A stretch of 64,000 nt of DNA from Salinimicrobium sp. TH3. GTDB taxonomy: Bacteria; Bacteroidota; Bacteroidia; Flavobacteriales; Flavobacteriaceae. Below the pieces are notes generated by a model. The model worked only from the letters and a program-made list of their open reading frames with translations. It was not told where the DNA came from and did not search any database. The position numbers and the translations under genes are program-made. The stretch spans positions 248,001 to 312,000 of the forward strand of contig NZ_JAPONB010000003.1 of assembly GCF_026676115.1 (NCBI RefSeq), written 5' to 3'. Positions 19,838-28,726 of the stretch are shown piece by piece. Each line of letters begins with the position of its first letter. The first letter of the stretch is position 1.

Positions 19838-21063
19838 TACAATGGTTTAAAAACCTGGGGCCGGGAGTGCTGGTCTCGGCAGCTTTTATTGGTCCCGGTA
19901 CTGTAACTGTTTGCACCCTTGCCGGGGTGGAATTTGGTTTCTCCCTGCTGTGGGCATTACTGCTTTCAATTGTTGCCTGTTTAATATTACAGGAAATGGC
20001 GGCCCGGGTTGGTCTCGTCACCCAAAAGGGTTTAAGTGAAGTCATAAGAGAGGAAATAGGGAATCCATTTTTCCGAAGCCTGTCGATCCTGCTCATCTTT
20101 GCCGCTATTGTGATTGGAAACGCCGCTTACGAGGCCGGAAACATTTCTGGAGCTGTACTAGGGGTCTCTGCAGTTATTCCTGTGCAGGTTCTGGATTTGG
20201 GAATATTTTCAATCAATATATGGAGCCTTACTATTGGACTTATAGCTTTCTCATTGCTGGCCATTGGCAATTATAAAGTTCTGGAGAAATTATTTATTGG
20301 ACTGGTGGCAATTATGAGCATTTCCTTTTTGGTCACCGCTGTCATTACAAAACCCAATCTTTCTGAAGTTTTGCAGGGTTTATTCATTCCCCGAAACGGA
20401 GGTGCAGGAATTCTCACGGTAATGGCACTCATAGGAACAACTGTGGTCCCTTATAATCTTTTTTTGCACGCGTCGCTGGTGAGTGAAAAGTGGAAAGATA
20501 AAAGTTCCCTAAAAACAGCTCAAAAAGAGCTTTTTTGGAGCATTAGTCTCGGCGGACTCGTATCTCTCGCAATCGTCATTACAGCAGCAGCTTCGGGAGT
20601 TGTCAACGTGAACACTGCTGTCGATCTTGCTGCAGGCCTCGAACCTGTCTTTGGAAGCTACGCCACATGGTTCATAGCCTTAGGCCTTTTTGCTGCAGGA
20701 ATAACCTCTTCCATTACTGCTCCTTTAGCTGCGGCTTACGTGGTAAGCGGTTGCATGGGATGGAAAAAAAGTTTAACTTCTAGAAGGTTCAAAATGGTTT
20801 GGGCAGGGATCCTTTTATTGGGAATGGTCTTTTCTTCATTGGGTTTTCAGCCGGTTGAGATCATCAAATTTGCACAGGTAGCCAACGGGATATTACTTCC
20901 GGTGATTGCAATCTTTTTACTTTGGGTGGTGAACAGGCGTGAATTAATGGGCAGCGCTAGAAATTCACTTAAGCTAAATATTTTGGGCTTCGCAATAATT
21001 GCCGTTACCATTTTCCTCGGGGCACGGTCCATTATTACTGTTCTTGAAAGTTTATACTCATGA
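19834..21063 (+). CDS. Divergent Nramp-family transporter with altered metal site
   Basis: A 409-residue, about 11-segment inner-membrane protein with the Nramp fold signature LGPGVLVSAAFIGPGT in helix 1. Canonical Nramp proteins have DPGN there; here the sequence is GPGT, so both helix-1 metal ligands are replaced. In helix 6 the canonical MPHN is replaced by VPYN, losing the metal-binding methionine. It is therefore unlikely to be an ordinary manganese/iron transporter. The start is TTG, the only candidate before an in-frame stop at 19822. It overlaps the DUF2891 stop by 4 nt and pxpA by 4 nt (ATGA). Location suggests a role in 5-oxoproline use, possibly uptake. Confidence 0.85.
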   Translation: MIQWFKNLGPGVLVSAAFIGPGTVTVCTLAGVEFGFSLLWALLLSIVACLILQEMAARVGLVTQKGLSEVIREEIGNPFFRSLSILLIFAAIVIGNAAYEAGNISGAVLGVSAVIPVQVLDLGIFSINIWSLTIGLIAFSLLAIGNYKVLEKLFIGLVAIMSISFLVTAVITKPNLSEVLQGLFIPRNGGAGILTVMALIGTTVVPYNLFLHASLVSEKWKDKSSLKTAQKELFWSISLGGLVSLAIVITAAASGVVNVNTAVDLAAGLEPVFGSYATWFIALGLFAAGITSSITAPLAAAYVVSGCMGWKKSLTSRRFKMVWAGILLLGMVFSSLGFQPVEIIKFAQVANGILLPVIAIFLLWVVNRRELMGSARNSLKLNILGFAIIAVTIFLGARSIITVLESLYS

Positions 21064-21797
21064 AAAAAATACATATCAATTGCGATCTGGGAGAAGGAGG
21101 GGAGTATGATAAAAAGCTCATGCCGCTCATTTCTGCCTGTAATATTGCCTGTGGCGGTCATGCGGGCACTTTGGAAACCATGCATCACACTGTGGATCTT
21201 GCTATGGAGCATCGCGTAGAAATAGGAGCGCACCCTTCTTATCCCGATAAAGAGAACTTCGGAAGGAAATCAATTCCCATGGAAAAGGATGAGCTAAAAC
21301 GATCCCTGGTGGCCCAGATTATGAGCCTCAAGCAAATCACAGAGGCCGAAGGAGCATTGCTTACTCATGTGAAACCGCATGGAGCACTTTACAATGATGC
21401 TTTCGACAATGCTGAAGTAGCCGAGGTTATTTTAGAATCAATTCTTGAATTTGGGAATGAACTCGTACTTTATGCAGCCGAAGGTTCTGTGATAAGCCAA
21501 CTGGTGAATGGCAGGTTAAAGGTGAGATTTGAAGCCTTCGCCGACAGGAATTATAATCCAGATGGTAGCCTGGTAAACCGACAGGAACCGGGTGCTCTCA
21601 TCACCCGAAAAGAGCAGGTTTTGGAGCACCTGATTTCTATGGTTTCCAATGGAAAAATCATCTCTCAAAAAGGCCAAAAAATTGATACTTCGGCCTCTAC
21701 TTTTTGCCTTCACAGTGACACCCCAAATTCAATTGAAATTCTCGAATATTTGCACCGGGAATTATCTTTACGAAATCTTGAAATATACAAAGCCTAA
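21060..21797 (+). CDS. pxpA: 5-oxoprolinase subunit A (LamB/YcsF)
   Basis: With PxpB and PxpC forms the ATP-dependent prokaryotic 5-oxoprolinase that opens pyroglutamate to glutamate. The 245-residue protein shows the family signature INCDLGEGGEYD, followed by ISACNIACGGHAGT, VEIGAHPSYPD, VKPHGALYND and EAFADRNYNPDGSLVNR. It begins inside the stop of the Nramp-like gene (ATGA) and ends overlapping pxpB by one base, so the subunits are translationally coupled. Confidence 0.96.
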   Translation: MKKIHINCDLGEGGEYDKKLMPLISACNIACGGHAGTLETMHHTVDLAMEHRVEIGAHPSYPDKENFGRKSIPMEKDELKRSLVAQIMSLKQITEAEGALLTHVKPHGALYNDAFDNAEVAEVILESILEFGNELVLYAAEGSVISQLVNGRLKVRFEAFADRNYNPDGSLVNRQEPGALITRKEQVLEHLISMVSNGKIISQKGQKIDTSASTFCLHSDTPNSIEILEYLHRELSLRNLEIYKA

Positions 21798-22525
21798 TGC
21801 GGGAATATCCAAAAATAATTAGGCTGGGGGAGCGGGCAATTCTCCTGGAATTTGAACCGGAAATTTCTTTAGAAATATTAAAAAAGCTCCTCAGTTTAAA
21901 AAGATATCTCCAGGAAAAATTACTTAAACAAGATGTTGAAGTAACAAACACATATAATTCATTATTAATTAGTTACGTATCACCTATAGAGGATGCTTAT
22001 GGTGAGGTTTTTAGGCTTTTTGAGGAGTTTAAGGCAGCGAAGATAAGCTTTAAATATCAAATTAGATTATTTCACATACCTGTATGTTATGATGAAAATT
22101 TTGCTTTAGATCTTGAAGAAATTTCCCGGGCAAAAAAGCTTTCAAAAGAGGAAATAATTGGCCTGCATTCCTCGGTAGATTATCTTGTCTATTTTACCGG
22201 TTTTTTACCCGGATTTTTATACCTGGGAGGCCTGCCCGAAACTCTTCATTTTTCCCGAAAAATTCACCCCCGGCAAAGTGTTCCAAAAGGGGCTGTTGGC
22301 ATAGGGGAAAAACAAACAGGAATTTATCCTCAAGCCAGTCCCGGTGGATGGAATATTATCGGGAATTCTCCTGTACCTCTATTTGATCCAACCGCAAATC
22401 CACCTTGCGAAATTCGATCGGGTGACATGATCAGGTTTTATCCTGTAAGTTTAGAGGAGCATGAGAAGATAAAGGAAGAAGTACAAAGAGGTAAGTTCCA
22501 TTTTAAAATAGAACAAAATGGCTGA
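21797..22525 (+). CDS. pxpB: 5-oxoprolinase subunit B (KipI-like)
   Basis: A 242-residue allophanate-hydrolase-subunit-1-type protein. The conserved block FTGFLPGFLYLGGLP followed by PRQSVPKGAVGIGEKQTGIY and SPGGWNIIGNSP is diagnostic of KipI/PxpB. The start codon shares a base with the pxpA stop, and the end overlaps pxpC by 8 nt. The N-terminal 90 residues are more divergent and A/T-rich than the neighbours. Confidence 0.95.
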   Translation: MREYPKIIRLGERAILLEFEPEISLEILKKLLSLKRYLQEKLLKQDVEVTNTYNSLLISYVSPIEDAYGEVFRLFEEFKAAKISFKYQIRLFHIPVCYDENFALDLEEISRAKKLSKEEIIGLHSSVDYLVYFTGFLPGFLYLGGLPETLHFSRKIHPRQSVPKGAVGIGEKQTGIYPQASPGGWNIIGNSPVPLFDPTANPPCEIRSGDMIRFYPVSLEEHEKIKEEVQRGKFHFKIEQNG

Positions 22526-23375
22526 AGCAGAAATTTTACACCCGGGGCTCTTTAGCAGCATTCAGGACCTGGGTAGATTTGGTCTTAGGGAGTTTGGTGT
22601 ACCTGTAAGTGGTGCCATGGATCAACAGGCGGCAGGTATGGCCAATCTCATGAATGGGAATGAACCTGATACTGCAGTGTTGGAAATTACTTTACAGGGG
22701 CCAAAAATGAAATTTACAGGACCAACTCAAATAGCTATTTCAGGAGCAGATCTTTCTCCGGAACTTGACGGAGTAAAGCTGGAAAATTATAAAATTTACA
22801 GTGTATTACCAGGACAGGTACTTTCCTTTGGAAGGAGAAATACTGGTTACAGGGCTTACCTGGCTGTGAAAAATGGATTTAAAACAGAGAAGCTGCTAAA
22901 AAGCAGAAGCTGGAGTCCCGGCATCACTCCTCATAACCGACTGGAAAAAGGGATGAAATTACCCTTTTTGGGGAGTGAGGCCAGGGGTAGTGAAAAGAAT
23001 GCTGCAGTAAATCCCGATGCCTATATAACTTCAGCGGTTATTGAAGCTTTTCGGGGACCGGAATTTGAGTTACTGTCAGCTTCAGAAAAGGAAACTCTTG
23101 AAAAAGGGAATTTTTCAGCAGCAAAGGAAAGCAATCGCATGGGAATTCAATTTCAGGAGAAATTGGAAAACTCCCTGCAGCCTATTTTAACAAGTCCTGT
23201 GCTTCCGGGAACGGTGCAATTAACCCCTTCAGGAACATTGATTGTATTGATGAGAGATGGGCAAACTACGGGTGGATATCCAAGGATCCTTCAGTTAAGC
23301 GAGGCAGGGATAAATACACTGGCACAAAAATTACCGGGAGAAAAACTTCAGCTAAAGTTGATTAAGTACAAGTAG
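22518..23375 (+). CDS. pxpC: 5-oxoprolinase subunit C (KipA-like)
   Basis: A 285-residue allophanate-hydrolase-subunit-2-type (biotin-independent) protein. SIQDLGRFGLREFGVPVSGA near the N-terminus, ESNRMGIQF and VLMRDGQTTGGYPRIL are family marks. It overlaps pxpB by 8 nt and is the last gene of the run that starts at yifB. Confidence 0.95.
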   Translation: MAEAEILHPGLFSSIQDLGRFGLREFGVPVSGAMDQQAAGMANLMNGNEPDTAVLEITLQGPKMKFTGPTQIAISGADLSPELDGVKLENYKIYSVLPGQVLSFGRRNTGYRAYLAVKNGFKTEKLLKSRSWSPGITPHNRLEKGMKLPFLGSEARGSEKNAAVNPDAYITSAVIEAFRGPEFELLSASEKETLEKGNFSAAKESNRMGIQFQEKLENSLQPILTSPVLPGTVQLTPSGTLIVLMRDGQTTGGYPRILQLSEAGINTLAQKLPGEKLQLKLIKYK

Positions 23376-23391
23376 ATCAAATCAATAAAAA

Positions 23392-23451
23392 GGTGTCATT
23401 TTACCTGTCACTTAATTACCCTACATTCTTTAAGTTGTCGGGAATGACACC
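23392..23451. other. Long-loop inverted repeat after pxpC
   Basis: GGTGTCATT (23392-23400) and AATGACACC (23443-23451) are a perfect 9-bp inverted repeat with a 42-nt loop, 17 bp past the pxpC stop. No T tract follows, so it is not a standard terminator. The rest of the 275-bp gap to the next gene holds nothing I can identify. Confidence 0.4.
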
Positions 23452-23650
23452 CTTCTGTAAGTGGAAATTGTTGTGTAAACATAATTAAAACCGCGTTGTA
23501 AAAAGCCTGAACATTAAATATTTCCCGTTTTGGATCAAGATTAATATCAATACCGTTAATAACTTAATCAATTAAAAACCAAATGATTTCAGCCTGCTAT
23601 AGATTATTTTCAAAGCAGCAGGGAAAGGAATATCTTTGTAAAAAAAAGAA

Positions 23651-25174
23651 GTGATAGATTCTGCAAAAATTGAATTAAGAAACCTGAGCGTTAAAGATTA
23701 CAAGGAGCTTAAAATTTCCATGATCGAGAGCTATGATGCGATGCCGAACGAATATTGGAGCGAGAAGGAGATCAAGAACCTTATTAAGAAATTTCCCGAC
23801 GGGCAGTTTTGTATAGTGATTGACGAGAAGATCGCGGGTTGTGCTCTTTCAATTATTGTTGATTATAACAAATTCGACGACAACCACACCTACGAGCAGA
23901 TAACAGGAGGTGAGAACTTTTCCACCCATACAAAGACCGGAGATGTGTTATATGGTATTGATGTGTTCATTCACCCCGAGTATCGTGGCATGCGGCTGGG
24001 AAGGCGCTTATATGAAGCGAGAAAGGAACTTTGTGAACAATTGAATCTTAAAGCTATCATCTTTGGAGGTCGTATTCCTAACTACGCCGAGTTTGCCGAA
24101 GAGCTTACTCCCAAGCAATATATTGAAAAAGTAAAGGTAAAGGAGATTCACGACCCGGTGCTTTCCTTTCAGCTTTCCAATGATTTTCACGTAAAAAAGG
24201 TAATAAAGGGCTACTTGCCGGGAGATTACGAGAGCAAGGAGTTTGCTACCCTTATGGAGTGGAATAATATTTACTACACAAAACCCGATAAGCTAATCAA
24301 TACTGCCAAAACGGTAGTGCGCCTCGGCCTGGTGCAATGGCAAATGAGATTGTTCAAGGATTTTGACGCCCTGGTGTCACAAATAGAATTCTTTGTGGAT
24401 GCAGTAAGTGATTATCAAAGTGACTTTATCCTATTTCCCGAGCTGTTCAATGCTCCTCTAATGGCCGAATATAACCATCTAAATGAAGCTGAAGCCATTC
24501 GCTCCCTGGCCTCCTATACAGATAAACTTCTGGAAACCTTTGTCGACTTTGCCATTACTTATAACATTAATATTATTACCGGCAGTATGCCGCAGATCAT
24601 TGGCGAGCATATGTATAATGTTGGTTATTTATGCCGTCGCGACGGGAGTTATGAGCGTTATGAAAAACTGCATATCACCCCGGCCGAAGGTTCTGCCTGG
24701 GGAATGAAAGGCGGAAGTATGGTGAAGACGATGGATACTGACTGCGGAAAGATTGGTGTCCTTATTTGTTACGACGTTGAGTTCCCGGAATTGGGGCGTT
24801 TATTGGCAGAGCAGGGGATGAACATTTTATTCGTTCCTTTCATGACCGATACCCAGAACGGCTATTCCCGAGTTCGACTATGCGCGATGAGCCGGGCCAT
24901 TGAGAATGAATGTTATGTTGCTATTGCAGGCTCTGTGGGCAATTTGCCAAAGGTGAACAACATGGATATCCAGTATGCACAGAGTGCAGTGTTTACGCCA
25001 TCAGATTTTTCATTTCCTGTGAACGGGATCAAAGCTGAAGCGACTCCTAATACTGAAAGTACTTTGCTGGTAGACGTGGATCTTGACCTTCTTAAAGAAT
25101 TGCACAACTTTGGTAGTGTACGAAACCTTAAAGATCGCAGAAAGGACTTATATTCTTTAAAGCTCAAGAAATAA
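23651..25174 (+). CDS. GNAT acetyltransferase fused to carbon-nitrogen hydrolase
   Basis: A 507-residue two-domain cytoplasmic protein. Residues about 5-190 are a GNAT domain (GIDVFIHPEYRGMRLGRRLY is the acetyl-CoA loop). Residues about 215-500 are a nitrilase-superfamily domain with a complete triad: E264 in LFPELF, K339 in YEKLHI and C373 in LICYDVEFPE. The start is GTG at 23651, preceded by a purine-rich stretch. This bifunctional architecture recurs in Bacteroidota. The substrate is not known; an amide plus an amine acetylation step is implied by the domains. Confidence 0.92.
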   Translation: MIDSAKIELRNLSVKDYKELKISMIESYDAMPNEYWSEKEIKNLIKKFPDGQFCIVIDEKIAGCALSIIVDYNKFDDNHTYEQITGGENFSTHTKTGDVLYGIDVFIHPEYRGMRLGRRLYEARKELCEQLNLKAIIFGGRIPNYAEFAEELTPKQYIEKVKVKEIHDPVLSFQLSNDFHVKKVIKGYLPGDYESKEFATLMEWNNIYYTKPDKLINTAKTVVRLGLVQWQMRLFKDFDALVSQIEFFVDAVSDYQSDFILFPELFNAPLMAEYNHLNEAEAIRSLASYTDKLLETFVDFAITYNINIITGSMPQIIGEHMYNVGYLCRRDGSYERYEKLHITPAEGSAWGMKGGSMVKTMDTDCGKIGVLICYDVEFPELGRLLAEQGMNILFVPFMTDTQNGYSRVRLCAMSRAIENECYVAIAGSVGNLPKVNNMDIQYAQSAVFTPSDFSFPVNGIKAEATPNTESTLLVDVDLDLLKELHNFGSVRNLKDRRKDLYSLKLKK

Positions 25175-25213
25175 CGATTGTGTACTTCCGGAAGGCGTAT
25201 TCTTTTGGTTTAC

Positions 25214-26617
25214 TTACAGTCTCTTGATCACTTTTTTAACAAGAGTTAATTTTCCTTCGTAGGGAGCATATCGCAGCGGGATGTCAATCCACGTCCCGCG
25301 TTTGCTAATGCTCTTTTTGTGTGTAAAAGTGTCAAAAGAGAATTTCCCATGGTATGCACCGTAACCGCTATCACCTACGCCTCCAAAAGGAAGTTTCTTG
25401 TTGGCGATGTGCACCAGTACATCATTTACGGCTCCTCCGCCAAAGTTGTAGTTCTTAATGATATTTTCTGAAAAATCCTTGTCTTCAGAAAAAACGTAAA
25501 GGGCCAGTGGCTTCGGAAAATTTACAATGACCTTATTCATTTCTGCTCGCGAAGAATAGGAGATAACCGGAAGGATGGGGCCAAAAATCTCATCCTGCAT
25601 TACTTCCGATTCCAGTGAAGGTTCATCAATGACCGTGGGAGAGATGTAAAGGGAATCTGCGTCTGTTTCTCCTCCTGCCACACAATTCTGGTCCTTTAGT
25701 AGGTATTCAAGGCGATCAAAGTTCTTTTCGTTGACGATACGGGCAAAATCGGGTGAAAGTTGGGGGCTTTCTCCAAAAGCCGATTTTATTTCTTTTTTTA
25801 CAGCAGTATAAAATTCTTCTTTTACAGAGGAATCAATCATGACATAGTCTGGGGCAATACAGGTTTGTCCGGCGTTAATAAACTTTCCCCACACAATTCG
25901 TTTGGCAGCAAGACCGATCTTGGCCGACTTATGAATGATACACGGGCTTTTACCTCCCAGCTCTAAAGTGGCAGGAGTTAAATTTGGGGCAATAGCTTTT
26001 GCCACTTCCCGGCCCACAGGCACACTTCCTGTAAAAAAGACGTAATCCCATTTTTGCTCCAGTAGCTTTTTTGAGGCTGCAACTTCTCCCTGTACTACGC
26101 TCACCCACTCCGGTTCAAAGACTTCCGAAAATATTTCCTCCACAATTTTCGCCGTATATGGGGAGTATTCGCTGGGCTTTAAAACCACAGTATTTCCCGC
26201 AGCTATAGCTCCAATAGCAGGAGAAACTTTTAATTGAAAAGGATAATTCCAGGGGGCCAGGATAAGCACATTTCCATAAGGATTGGAATAAATGAAATCT
26301 GAAGATGGAAAATTAAGCCAGCTGCTTTTTACCTTTTTTGGCTTCATCCATTGCTTCAAATTTTTTATGATGAACTTGAGTTCGCTTATAATAAAAGAGG
26401 TTTCGGTGACAACAGTCTCGAATTCAGGCTTCTGAAAATCTTTGCAAAGTGCTTCACAAATTTCAGCTTCCCGTTCTTCAATTACATCTTTTAACTTCTT
26501 AAGTTTTTCTAATCTTTTTGGAAGCTCAAGTGTATTACCGGCCTCAAAAAAGGTTTTTTGGGAGGAGAGTATCTTGGGTATGTCAGCTATTGCTGTGTTT
26601 TCTATTTCTTCGGCCAT
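25214..26617 (-). CDS. Class 3-type aldehyde dehydrogenase
   Basis: NAD(P)-dependent oxidation of an aldehyde to an acid. The 467-residue length and lack of an N-terminal extension fit class 3 (fatty/aromatic aldehyde) enzymes. Catalytic residues are E219 in LELGGKSP and C253 in NAGQTCIAPDY. PWNYPFQL and FGGVGDSGYGAYHG are class 3 marks. It is convergent with the GNAT-nitrilase gene, 39 bp away, and alone in its transcription unit as far as can be seen. Confidence 0.94.
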   Translation of the reverse strand: MAEEIENTAIADIPKILSSQKTFFEAGNTLELPKRLEKLKKLKDVIEEREAEICEALCKDFQKPEFETVVTETSFIISELKFIIKNLKQWMKPKKVKSSWLNFPSSDFIYSNPYGNVLILAPWNYPFQLKVSPAIGAIAAGNTVVLKPSEYSPYTAKIVEEIFSEVFEPEWVSVVQGEVAASKKLLEQKWDYVFFTGSVPVGREVAKAIAPNLTPATLELGGKSPCIIHKSAKIGLAAKRIVWGKFINAGQTCIAPDYVMIDSSVKEEFYTAVKKEIKSAFGESPQLSPDFARIVNEKNFDRLEYLLKDQNCVAGGETDADSLYISPTVIDEPSLESEVMQDEIFGPILPVISYSSRAEMNKVIVNFPKPLALYVFSEDKDFSENIIKNYNFGGGAVNDVLVHIANKKLPFGGVGDSGYGAYHGKFSFDTFTHKKSISKRGTWIDIPLRYAPYEGKLTLVKKVIKRL

Positions 26618-26666
26618 TAGTTTTCCTTTTAAATTACAACATTTTGACGGAAGCTGAAATTCAAAA

Positions 26667-27392
26667 TTATTTCACGAAGCTAATAGGCAAACCAAAGCTA
26701 GTAGATTGGGGGTCTCCAAAAAACCGTGCAGGTTCCCATCTGGGCATATTGGAAAGTACCTGGACAGCTACGGCATTGTACCAGCGCGGGGCACCGTCTA
26801 TTACCTGAACTTCTTTTATGATCCCTTCTTCATTAATAGTAAAAATCACTGCCACTTTTACTGTTGTTCCTCGTTTCTGTTTCTCGGGAATTGGAAGATT
26901 ATTTTTTAAATAGGTTTGTAATTCTGCATTTCCCCCGGGAAAGGAAGCGGGGATCCAGTAAGGGAAATGTTCTATTTCCTCACCTTTTTCATTCCAAACA
27001 GTTCCTTTTTTAAACCTGTCTTTTTTAAAGAAGTCATGGCGTCTTTTTGTTCCATCTTTCCACCAGGCTATTAGTTCTCCATGTCTTTTTCCGTTTTTAT
27101 ATTCTATTTCATAAAAAAGTTCACCTGTTTTATACCAGAATTTATGGCGGCCTTCGTTAACTGCTTTTCCATCTTTTACAGCTAAATATTGTTCTGCGGA
27201 AATCTGATCATTCATCCTATAGGTTCTTCTTATAATATCTGCATCTTCGAAGTCGGTTTTCTCTTCAATTTTGTAATAGGAAGCAAGAGAAGGAGCTTTC
27301 ACGACCTCGTATTTCTCATTCATGAAAATTTTTTCCTGGGCAGAGAGAAGAGTGAAGCTAAGTAAAAGAGCGAAGATTAAAACTTTTTTCAT
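26667..27392 (-). CDS. TonB C-terminal domain protein with YwqK/MORN-like repeats
   Basis: A 241-residue exported protein. MKKVLIFALLLSFTLLSAQ is a signal peptide; the ATG at 27392 is preferred over an upstream frame opening that would bury it. Residues about 80-150 contain toxin-antitoxin YwqK/MORN-like strands (GELFYEIEYKNGKRHGELIAWW). The last about 90 residues are a TonB C-terminal domain (VAVIFTINEEGIIKEVQVIDG). With a cleavable signal and no N-terminal anchor it is not a classical energy-transducing TonB. It may be a periplasmic partner of another TonB-related protein. Confidence 0.8.
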   Translation of the reverse strand: MKKVLIFALLLSFTLLSAQEKIFMNEKYEVVKAPSLASYYKIEEKTDFEDADIIRRTYRMNDQISAEQYLAVKDGKAVNEGRHKFWYKTGELFYEIEYKNGKRHGELIAWWKDGTKRRHDFFKKDRFKKGTVWNEKGEEIEHFPYWIPASFPGGNAELQTYLKNNLPIPEKQKRGTTVKVAVIFTINEEGIIKEVQVIDGAPRWYNAVAVQVLSNMPRWEPARFFGDPQSTSFGLPISFVK

Positions 27393-27426
27393 CTGAATGC
27401 TTATGTTTTTATATGCTGAATTTTTT

Positions 27427-28125
27427 TTAGGAACACGCATTCCAAAGCGAGTCGTTTGGCGGGGGTGCAATAATAACAACTTTTTCTTTTTTCACCGGGT
27501 GATCAAAAACAAGTTTTCGGGCATGCAGATGTATACTCCCATCCTTGTTGCTTCGGTCAAAACCATATTTTAGATCGCCTTTTATGGGACATCCAATTGC
27601 AGACAGCTGGCTCCTTATCTGGTGATGCCTACCGGTTTGCAGATCGATCTCCAGCAGAAAGTAATTGTTAAGGTTCTTTAGCACACGATACTCTAAAATG
27701 GCCTTTTTGGAATCGGGTACTTTGTTGATGTGGGCGTAGGATTTGTTTTGTTTCGGATTTCTTTTCATGAAATGAACAAGCGTATCCTCCTGTTTAGGCG
27801 GGGCATTTTTGACGATCGCCCAATAAGTCTTTTTTGCATCTTTTTCTTTAAAGAGCTTGTTGAGGCGGGGAAGTGCTTTTGAAGTTTTAGCAAAAAGAAC
27901 GATTCCGCTGGTGGGGCGATCGAGCCGGTGTACAACCCCCAGATAAACGTTGCCGGGTTTGTCGTATTTGATCTTGATGTATTCCTTAACCACGTCACTT
28001 AAAGGAGTATCTCCTGTTTTGTCACCCTGGACAATGTCTCCAGGTCGTTTATTGACAATGATAAGGTGATTGTCTTCATACAATACCTGCAGGTTCTGGG
28101 GAGTGGAAATTATTTTGTGTTCCAA
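27427..28125 (-). CDS. RluA-family pseudouridine synthase
   Basis: Isomerises uridine to pseudouridine in RNA. The 232-residue protein has catalytic D69 in VHRLDRPTSGIVLFAKT, TGRHHQIRSQLSAIGCPI and HLHARKL, all RluA-family motifs. It lacks an S4 domain, so it resembles the short RluA/TruC group; the exact rRNA or tRNA target cannot be told. The start is a TTG at 28123-28125, with no ATG before an upstream in-frame stop. Confidence 0.9.
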   Translation of the reverse strand: MEHKIISTPQNLQVLYEDNHLIIVNKRPGDIVQGDKTGDTPLSDVVKEYIKIKYDKPGNVYLGVVHRLDRPTSGIVLFAKTSKALPRLNKLFKEKDAKKTYWAIVKNAPPKQEDTLVHFMKRNPKQNKSYAHINKVPDSKKAILEYRVLKNLNNYFLLEIDLQTGRHHQIRSQLSAIGCPIKGDLKYGFDRSNKDGSIHLHARKLVFDHPVKKEKVVIIAPPPNDSLWNACS

Positions 28126-28197
28126 AAATGTGAATTTAAATAGTCTTTACAATTTCCTTTTTAAAAGGATTTCTTTCCGGTTCCAGATTCAGGGAAG

Positions 28198-28563
28198 CTA
28201 AAATAGATCATGGAAAGCAGGCAAGTCTTTCCTGGCTACCAATTTAGTGCTGATCTTTAGCTTTTTATGAGGTGTTAAAAATATGATTTTATCAGTAAAC
28301 TTTTTGATGCGTGTAACTTGAGAAAGATCAATTTTCTTTTGCTGAAAAAACAAATTTAGAATAAGAATATTTCTCTCGATCTTTAAGTATGAATACTTCA
28401 ATTTATAGAAATATTGAAAAAGATATAAAAGTCCAATCCCCGTGAGACCGTACCTTATAAAACCGTTGGATCCATAAAAATAACCGGACAACCCAAGCAC
28501 TAAATATGAGACTCCCAAAATGAGATCTGCTCTAAGATATTTTTTTCTGTAATTAATTATCAT
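28198..28563 (-). CDS. Small two-TM membrane protein with PH-like tail
   Basis: I do not recognise this 121-residue protein by name. Two hydrophobic segments (about 13-31 and 35-53) are followed by a beta-rich cytoplasmic tail (LILNLFFQQKKIDLSQVTRIKKF). The layout resembles bacterial PH-domain membrane proteins and the 140-residue protein two genes upstream, so the two look paralogous. Its ATG overlaps the stop of the preceding small gene (ATGA). Confidence 0.65.
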   Translation of the reverse strand: MIINYRKKYLRADLILGVSYLVLGLSGYFYGSNGFIRYGLTGIGLLYLFQYFYKLKYSYLKIERNILILNLFFQQKKIDLSQVTRIKKFTDKIIFLTPHKKLKISTKLVARKDLPAFHDLF

Positions 28564-28721
28564 ACTTCAGGAGTAATAGAGACTGCTCTGGGGATCAACC
28601 ACAACGCTAATAAAGTTATTAAAATTCCGAAGGCAAATAAGGTCCGGTATAGAATTCCGAAGTTTAGCCAGTTCAATTGGAGATACAGGAGGGGAAGTAA
28701 TAAAGCTTTTCCTATTCCCAT
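28560..28721 (-). CDS. 53-residue two-TM hypothetical protein
   Basis: A very small hydrophobic protein, mostly two membrane segments (ALLLPLLYLQLNWLNFGILY and LFAFGILITLLALWLIP). The ATG at 28721 begins 5 nt after the stop of the upstream gene; a TTG at 28748 would give 62 residues. It is coupled to the downstream gene by ATGA. No family recognised. Its position between two similar proteins suggests a shared complex. Confidence 0.55.
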   Translation of the reverse strand: MGIGKALLLPLLYLQLNWLNFGILYRTLFAFGILITLLALWLIPRAVSITPEV

Positions 28722-28726
28722 ACCTA

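Noticed and set aside
19834-21063. Ordinary manganese transporter MntH
   Set aside because: The DPGN and MPHN metal-binding motifs required for that call are both altered (GPGT, VPYN).
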